Source: Paraprevotella stercoravium (GTDB lineage: Bacteria; Bacteroidota; Bacteroidia; Bacteroidales; Bacteroidaceae). Taken from it: a stretch of DNA of 10,158 nt. The stretch is from positions 1 to 10,158 of the forward strand of contig JAHLFU010000188.1 of the NCBI GenBank assembly GCA_018883665.1, written 5' to 3'. The position numbers and the translations under genes were made by a program. The notes under the pieces were generated by a model. The model was not told the origin of the DNA. It searched no databases and worked only from the letters and a program-made list of their open reading frames with translations. Below are positions 4,975 through 10,158 of this stretch, piece after piece (position 1 is the stretch's first letter; every line of letters starts with the position of its first letter).

Positions 4975-7356
4975 ATGAGAAAAATTACTTCTTTGTTATC
5001 TCTGCTGTTCTTATTTATGGCAGGAGTTTGTGAAATGCGGGCCGTTTCATTGACTTTGGATCAGATACTGACGGCTGATCAAATTGTGGCAGGCAAGAAG
5101 ATTGTCTTGCGTGGTTTAAAAAACAATAATCCTTGGATTAATATTCTGTCGAACAACACGATGTCTCCAAGTAAGGAATCGGTGTTTGTCGTGGAAGCTG
5201 CCGAGGGCGGCTTCTATTTGAAGCATGAAGTTTCCGGGGTATACTTGAAAGCGTATAGCGGAGCGACAGAAATCAGTACCACCACCGATAAGGCATCGGC
5301 TGGAGTCTTCGAGATTTCAAATCCTACCTTCAACAATGAAGATGATATGAATTGGTTGGAACCTACCAAGAATCACGGTTTGCTGACCCGTTTTACCAGT
5401 AAGGGCACGAACATGAAGATCAATACTCAGGGGGCTTCGGCAAAAGCAATTTATGCGATCGGAACTGGAGGTTGGTCCGTCATGTATGTTTATGATGCAG
5501 AAAATGTGGATTGGGATGCAGAACCCGAGCCGGAATCGGAATATTTTGAGGGAGATGCGGACAAATTCTATGTGATCAGCAGTATCAATGATGCCAATGC
5601 TTTTATAGCAGAAAAGAATGACGGCTCTTTGGGTACAGCTACTTACAGCGATAATAATAAAGTGTTCTGGAAAATCATTCCGACAGGACAGGAAGGACGT
5701 TTCCAGGTGAAGAATGCGACCAGCGGAAGATATATCCAGAGTTCAAAACAGACTCTTTCTTCTCGTATTCCTATGGGTAGCAACTCTGTAGAATATCAGA
5801 TCGGTAAGGACATGACCGCTGGAGCAGAGACTAAAGGCTACTATTATTTCTGTAGTACCGATCAGACGAATATCCCAGCCGGTGCCATAGGTCTGAATTA
5901 TGACAAGTTTGCTTCTAAGAATATTGTGGCCTGGTCGGCCAAATCCGGTGATAAGAATTCTTATTGGATGATTCGTACCGTAGACTATACTTATGAACCG
6001 GTTATTGTTCCTCTTGTGGCTTCTATGGATGAGGTGAATGGCGCTACCAAATATACTTTGGATACTCCTGACGGTCAACAGTTGATCGTGGAAAACGGAA
6101 CCTTGGCTGTGGCTAATGAGAGTGCGGAAGCAAAGCATGCCTGGGTGTTTGTGGGTACCAGCAATGTCAAGGAAGGTATCTATCTGGTGAATTCGTCTGA
6201 TCCGACCAAGGTGCTGACCGTAGCGTCTGACGGCACTTATTCTTTGGCAGAAGTCGAAAACGGAACCCGTTGGTTTGTAGCAGAAAAAGAGACAGAAAAG
6301 GGCACACGGCTGACTTTCGTTCCGTATGCACAGAAAGATGATGAAAATGCTGCTTATCTGAGTGTTGACGGGGTTTCTACTTTTATGTTGGGTAACTATC
6401 GTAGTGCCTATAGCCTGGCAATCCAAGCTTATTCATTGCCTTGCGGAACTCTGGATCAGGGCTATCTGAGTCGCATGAAAATTCATGGTGAGCAGGTACT
6501 TCGGGAGTTGGACTATACAGCAACAGCCCAGCCATCCAACTATTACACGTTGTATACCACCGAAAAGGCAACAGTCGGCATCGGTCAGGAGTTTGATTTC
6601 ACTGCTCGCGTGTCTAATATGGACGAGAATATTACAGTTTATGTATACTTTGACTGGAATCGTGACGGTGTTTTTGAAGCTATGAAGTCTTATAATGAAT
6701 CGCTTATCAACGACGCCATTGCCGTTCCGGAAGATGCCGTTGTCGGAAAATCCAGAATGCGTGTCCGCATTACCAATAATGGTCTGGCTGATGCCGAGGA
6801 TGATGCCATAGGTTCCATTTATGACTTTATCATCAATATTGCGGAACCACAGGCACAGCGTACCGTTACCGTTGCTCCGAATGATCCGGAACGCGGTTCT
6901 GTAGAGCTGTTGGTCGGAGAGGAGTCCGTACAGTCATATACCGGTGATTACGGTCAGGAAGTAACCGCTGTGGCTACTCCTAATCAGGAGTTGGATTTTA
7001 TCGCCTGGAAAGATAACCGTACCGTGGTTTCTACAGATAAGGAATATAATTTTACGATTTCTGAGAATGTGGATCTGGTGGCTTGCTTCTCTCCGAACAG
7101 TTCCTTTACTACCGATATTCAGGGAGCTCAGGTAAATCAGAATAACTTCATCTATGAGATTCAGCAGGGAGACCAGGAAATTCAGGTCGTAACCGATGCC
7201 GAGGTGAAAATGGTTTATGTATTTGCCGTTGACGGTACTCAGGTGCGTAAGAGCGCCGGTAAGAAAGTGTCTGTTGCCGGATTGGGACAGGGTACTTATA
7301 TCGTGCGTGTCATCACTTCTGCCGGTGACGCCAGCCAGAAGGTTGCCTTGCAGTAA
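4975..7356 (+). CDS. Large secreted multidomain protein (lectin-like, GEVED-like, repeat and sorting-like domains)
   Basis: I do not recognise a named family for the whole 793-residue protein. The ATG at 4975 is preferred over the in-frame ATG at 4882 because it puts a clean signal peptide (MRKITSLL, hydrophobic core, about 23 residues) at the N-terminus. Residues about 25-180, 197-335 and 350-490 are beta-rich with motifs such as GFYLKHEVSGVYLKA and GRFQVKNATSGRYIQ, like beta-trefoil or ricin-type sugar-binding folds. About 520-622 resembles a GEVED domain: VYFDWNRDGVFE, then a conserved acidic segment (ADAEDDAIGSIYDF). About 629-706 resembles a bacterial repeat domain (PERGSVEL, FIAWKDN). 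The last 70 residues end in GTYIVRV and KVALQ, like a type IX-secretion sorting domain. No catalytic site is seen. A role as an extracellular glycan-binding partner of the adjacent sulfatase is inferred. Confidence 0.75.
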   Translation: MRKITSLLSLLFLFMAGVCEMRAVSLTLDQILTADQIVAGKKIVLRGLKNNNPWINILSNNTMSPSKESVFVVEAAEGGFYLKHEVSGVYLKAYSGATEISTTTDKASAGVFEISNPTFNNEDDMNWLEPTKNHGLLTRFTSKGTNMKINTQGASAKAIYAIGTGGWSVMYVYDAENVDWDAEPEPESEYFEGDADKFYVISSINDANAFIAEKNDGSLGTATYSDNNKVFWKIIPTGQEGRFQVKNATSGRYIQSSKQTLSSRIPMGSNSVEYQIGKDMTAGAETKGYYYFCSTDQTNIPAGAIGLNYDKFASKNIVAWSAKSGDKNSYWMIRTVDYTYEPVIVPLVASMDEVNGATKYTLDTPDGQQLIVENGTLAVANESAEAKHAWVFVGTSNVKEGIYLVNSSDPTKVLTVASDGTYSLAEVENGTRWFVAEKETEKGTRLTFVPYAQKDDENAAYLSVDGVSTFMLGNYRSAYSLAIQAYSLPCGTLDQGYLSRMKIHGEQVLRELDYTATAQPSNYYTLYTTEKATVGIGQEFDFTARVSNMDENITVYVYFDWNRDGVFEAMKSYNESLINDAIAVPEDAVVGKSRMRVRITNNGLADAEDDAIGSIYDFIINIAEPQAQRTVTVAPNDPERGSVELLVGEESVQSYTGDYGQEVTAVATPNQELDFIAWKDNRTVVSTDKEYNFTISENVDLVACFSPNSSFTTDIQGAQVNQNNFIYEIQQGDQEIQVVTDAEVKMVYVFAVDGTQVRKSAGKKVSVAGLGQGTYIVRVITSAGDASQKVALQ

Positions 7357-7419
7357 TTGTCAGGCATCCATGTGAAAAATAAACTTATCAAACAGAAATA
7401 AATATTAGAATTGACAGTC

Positions 7420-8955
7420 ATGAAAAATAAGAATATAATCCTTTTTAGTTCTCTGTTTATGTTGGCCGGTGCCGCTTCTGCACAGACGGGCGGCGAAAAG
7501 CCGAATATCATCTTTATCCTGTGTGATGATATGGGATATGGTGATTTGGGATGTTATGGACAGCAATATATCAGTACCCCGAACCTGGACCGTATGGCTG
7601 CTGAAGGAATGCGGTTCACGCAGGCTTATGCCGGAAGTCCGGTGAGTGCTCCTTCGCGTGCTTCTTTGATGACCGGTCAGCATACGGGACATACCAAGGT
7701 GCGTGGAAACAAGGAATACAGAATCGGAAATGTACAGTATGGCCAGACAAACGATCCCGCCCAGACCGGACAGGAACCGTATGATCCGGATCATATCATC
7801 CTGCCAGAGATTATGAAAGACCAGGGATATACCACCGGTATGTTCGGCAAGTGGGCCGGAGGTTATGAAGGCTCGGAATCAACCCCTGAAAAGCGAGGTG
7901 TGGACGAGTATTACGGTTATATCTGCCAGTTCCAGGCCCATCTGTATTATCCGAACTTTATGAATCGTCTGGTGCGTGATAAGGATGGCAATGCCAGTAT
8001 CGTACGTGAGGAATTGACCGACAATACGAAATATCCGATGTATGGTAACGGTTATGAGAACCGTTCGCAGTATACCGCAGACCTGATTCACCAAGAGGCG
8101 TTGAAGTGGTTGGATAAGCAGACAGATGATCAGCCTTTCTACGGATTATTTACCTATACTTTGCCTCACGCAGAGCTTTATCAGCCTAATGATTCTATTT
8201 TGCAGGCTTATAATAATCGTTTCTGTAATGACAAGAATTTCGGAGGTGATCAGGGGTCACGTTATAATCCATCTCTGAATGTTCATGCCCAGTTTGCAGC
8301 TATGATAACCCGTCTGGATGCTTACGTGGGTGAGATTCTGGATAAACTGAAAGAAAAGGGAATGGATGAAAATACCATTGTCATTTTCTCATCAGACAAC
8401 GGTCCTCATGAAGAAGGTGGAGCCGATCCTGCATTCTTCAATCGTGACGGTCTGTTGAAAGGTACCAAGCGTTCTTGCTTTGAAGGGGGTATCCGTATAC
8501 CTTTTATTGTACGCTGGCCGGGAAAGATTCAGGCAGGCAGTGTGAATGACCACCAGTTGGCCTTCTATGATGTAATGCCTACTTTCTGCGACCTCATCGG
8601 AGTGGAGGATTACGTGAAGGAATACACAAATCCGAAATATGCGGCTGCCGGAAAAGAGGATCATTTTGACGGTATCTCCTTCCTGCCTACCTTGTTGGGT
8701 AAGGATAAGGAACAGGAGAAACATGATTTCCTTTATTGGGAGTTCCATGAAACCAATCAGATGGCTGTGCGGAAAGGGAACTGGAAACTTCGTGTAAATG
8801 CAGGTACCTGTGAACTTTATGATCTGGCCAATGATTTGCATGAAGATAATAATGTAGCTTCAAAATATCCCGAAATCGTGAAAGAGCTGAAGGATATTAT
8901 CTATCAGGAACATGAGGAGAGCTCTATGTTTAAGGTGACCCTTCCTGCTAAATAA
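7420..8955 (+). CDS. Secreted S1-family sulfatase, serine-type
   Basis: The 511-residue enzyme hydrolyses sulfate esters, probably on a glycan, outside the cytoplasm. The frame extends 9 bases further to a TTG, but the ATG at 7420 gives a standard signal peptide (MKNKNIILFSSL to ASAQ, about 22 residues). Metal-site residues are visible at D36-D37 (LCDDMGYGD) and D326-N327 (SSDNGPH). The signature S76-A-P-S-R80 marks the serine that the anaerobic radical-SAM maturase would convert to formylglycine. K144 of GKW and H250 of LPHAEL are present. The usual GKWH is GKWA here, so the histidine two residues after the lysine is missing. QAHLYYP (H174) and the C-terminal WKLR segment fit a mucin-type glycan sulfatase group, perhaps S1_20, which I cannot confirm. 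It follows the secreted-protein gene by 63 bases without a visible promoter. Confidence 0.93.
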   Translation: MKNKNIILFSSLFMLAGAASAQTGGEKPNIIFILCDDMGYGDLGCYGQQYISTPNLDRMAAEGMRFTQAYAGSPVSAPSRASLMTGQHTGHTKVRGNKEYRIGNVQYGQTNDPAQTGQEPYDPDHIILPEIMKDQGYTTGMFGKWAGGYEGSESTPEKRGVDEYYGYICQFQAHLYYPNFMNRLVRDKDGNASIVREELTDNTKYPMYGNGYENRSQYTADLIHQEALKWLDKQTDDQPFYGLFTYTLPHAELYQPNDSILQAYNNRFCNDKNFGGDQGSRYNPSLNVHAQFAAMITRLDAYVGEILDKLKEKGMDENTIVIFSSDNGPHEEGGADPAFFNRDGLLKGTKRSCFEGGIRIPFIVRWPGKIQAGSVNDHQLAFYDVMPTFCDLIGVEDYVKEYTNPKYAAAGKEDHFDGISFLPTLLGKDKEQEKHDFLYWEFHETNQMAVRKGNWKLRVNAGTCELYDLANDLHEDNNVASKYPEIVKELKDIIYQEHEESSMFKVTLPAK

Positions 8956-8968
8956 AGTGGAGGATTCT

Positions 8969-8999
8969 TTTGCAATTATTTTGTTTTTAAGTAATTTTG
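8969..8999 (+). promoter_or_regulatory. Strong consensus promoter of the GlmM-like gene
   Basis: TTTG (8969-8972), a 19-base spacer and TAATTTTG (8992-8999) match the Bacteroides housekeeping promoter exactly at both elements. Transcription would begin near 9005, about 30 bases before the ATG at 9035. The promoter begins 13 bases after the sulfatase stop. No terminator hairpin is visible between the genes, so read-through from the sulfatase is also possible. Confidence 0.8.
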
Positions 9000-9034
9000 C
9001 AGGAAAGATTAAACAACCAAATAATTAATACAAT

Positions 9035-10158
9035 ATGACTCTTATTAAATCAATTTCCGGTATTCGTGGAACTATCGGCGGTCAGGCTGGTGATACCTTG
9101 AATCCATTGGATATCGTAAAGTTCACTTCTGCTTATGCAACCTTGATCCGTAAGACTACAAAAGTGAACAGCAACAAGATTGTGGTAGGTCGCGATGCGC
9201 GTCTCTCTGGTGAAATGGTGAAGAATGTTGTGTGCGGTACCCTGATGGGTATGGGCTTTGATGTGGTAAACATCGGACTGGCCAGCACTCCGACTACTGA
9301 GCTTGCCGTAACCATGGAAGGTGCCTGTGGCGGTATCATTCTGACAGCTTCACATAACCCACGTCAGTGGAATGCCCTGAAACTTCTGAATGAAAAAGGT
9401 GAATTCCTGAACAAGGAAGAAGGTAATGAAGTATTGCGTATTGCTGAGGCTGAAGAGTTTGAATATGCTGATGTAGATCACTTGGGATCCTATCGTGAGG
9501 ATAATTCTTATGACCAGAAGCATATCGATTTGGTAAAGAATCTGAAACTGGTAGACGTTGAGGCGATTAAGAACGCACACTTCAAGGTGGCTATTGATAC
9601 CGTAAACTCCGTTGGTGGTATCATCCTGCCGAAATTGTTGGAGCAGCTCGGTGTAGAGAAGGTAACCGGACTGTATACTGAGGCAACCGGTGATTTCCAG
9701 CACAATCCGGAACCATTGGAAAAGAATCTGCAGGATATCAAGGCTTTGATGCAGAAGGGCGAGCATGATATTGCTTTCGTGGTTGACCCGGATGTAGACC
9801 GCTTGGCTTTGTTCTGCGAGGACGGAACCATGTATGGTGAGGAATATACCCTGGTAACTGTTGCTGATTATATTCTGCAGAATACTCCGGGTAACACCGT
9901 TTCTAACTTGAGTTCAACCAGAGCGCTGCGTGATGTAACCCGTAAGTATGGTTGCGAGTACAATGCTTCTGCAGTAGGAGAGGTGAACGTGGTTACTCTG
10001 ATGAAGGAAACCAATGCCGTAATCGGTGGTGAAGGAAATGGTGGAGTTATTTATCCGGAGGCTCATTACGGTCGTGATGCTTTGGTAGGTATTGCTTTGA
10101 TTCTGACCTATCTGGCTAAGAAGGGTATGAAGACCAGCGAGTTGCGCGCTACTTATCC
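9035..10158 (+). CDS. glmM: Alpha-D-phosphohexomutase, phosphoglucosamine mutase-like (partial at right edge)
   Basis: The first 374 codons of a cytosolic phosphohexomutase are present and the frame is still open at the window end; relatives have about 460 residues. GlmM interconverts glucosamine 6- and 1-phosphate on the way to UDP-GlcNAc. The N-terminus reads ISGIRGT, as usual for the family. The phosphoserine loop is T104-A-S106-H-N-P with S106 the phosphorylated residue. The metal loop is D251-P-D253-V-D255-R. The sugar-binding loop is G332-E333-G-N-G-G, which differs from GEMSGH or GEQSGH of classical bacterial mutases and is like that of archaeal-type phosphoglucosamine or phosphomannomutases. 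Its own consensus promoter suggests a housekeeping role. With the kinase nearby it might also accept GlcNAc-1-phosphate, which is inference. The fourth domain (phosphate binding) is beyond the edge. Confidence 0.93.
   Translation, partial: MTLIKSISGIRGTIGGQAGDTLNPLDIVKFTSAYATLIRKTTKVNSNKIVVGRDARLSGEMVKNVVCGTLMGMGFDVVNIGLASTPTTELAVTMEGACGGIILTASHNPRQWNALKLLNEKGEFLNKEEGNEVLRIAEAEEFEYADVDHLGSYREDNSYDQKHIDLVKNLKLVDVEAIKNAHFKVAIDTVNSVGGIILPKLLEQLGVEKVTGLYTEATGDFQHNPEPLEKNLQDIKALMQKGEHDIAFVVDPDVDRLALFCEDGTMYGEEYTLVTVADYILQNTPGNTVSNLSSTRALRDVTRKYGCEYNASAVGEVNVVTLMKETNAVIGGEGNGGVIYPEAHYGRDALVGIALILTYLAKKGMKTSELRATY

Noticed and set aside
5743..6426. Minus-strand open frame of 227 codons
   Set aside because: It lies wholly opposite the secreted-protein gene, has no promoter, no family-like motifs and a low-complexity Ile/His-rich product; it is a shadow frame.
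7411..7419. TTG start for the sulfatase
   Set aside because: The ATG at 7420 gives a standard signal peptide; the TTG only adds three residues before it.
9350..9831. Minus-strand open frames opposite the mutase gene
   Set aside because: The mutase frame on the plus strand carries all catalytic motifs; the antisense products are Ile/Phe/Ser-rich and motif-free.

Overview
The window looks like chromosomal DNA of a gut Bacteroidales bacterium (Bacteroides or Phocaeicola type). This rests on AT-rich intergenic DNA, several matches to the Bacteroides promoter (-33 TTTG, about 19-21 bases, -7 TAnnTTTG), A/T-rich leaders without strong Shine-Dalgarno sequences, and gene content: a GH84 enzyme very close in its key residues to the Bacteroides thetaiotaomicron O-GlcNAcase, a serine-type sulfatase and an N-acetylhexosamine kinase. 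The species cannot be fixed from what is visible.

Left part (1-1011, minus strand): a two-gene unit. A small exported CxxC thioredoxin-like protein of the ArsF type is followed after 6 bases by a CcdA/ArsG-type membrane permease. The permease frame is broken: an intact N-terminal half stops at 98, and the expected C-terminal half continues one frame away to the left edge. A 337-base gap (893-1229) holds a promoter, two hairpins and a small inverted repeat.

Middle part (1167-4709, minus strand): two separately transcribed genes for N-acetylhexosamine use. The GH84 beta-N-acetylglucosaminidase (1230-3437) has its own promoter and a clear terminator. The kinase resembling NahK (3562-4656) also has its own -7 box and terminator.

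Right part (4756-10158, plus strand): after a divergent control region comes a large secreted multidomain protein (coding from 4975) of unknown function, with beta-rich carbohydrate-binding-like regions, a GEVED-like domain, a bacterial repeat domain and a C-terminal sorting-like domain. A secreted S1 sulfatase follows 63 bases later and is probably co-transcribed. Then an alpha-D-phosphohexomutase (GlmM-like), with a perfect promoter of its own, runs off the right edge.

Taken together, the middle and right genes suggest, by inference, handling of sulfated GlcNAc-containing host glycans: a sulfatase removes sulfate, GH84 releases GlcNAc, the kinase makes GlcNAc-1-phosphate and the mutase interconverts hexosamine 1- and 6-phosphates. 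No SusC/SusD pair is visible, so this is not a standard polysaccharide utilisation locus. No tRNA, rRNA, insertion sequence, CRISPR array or phage gene was seen.
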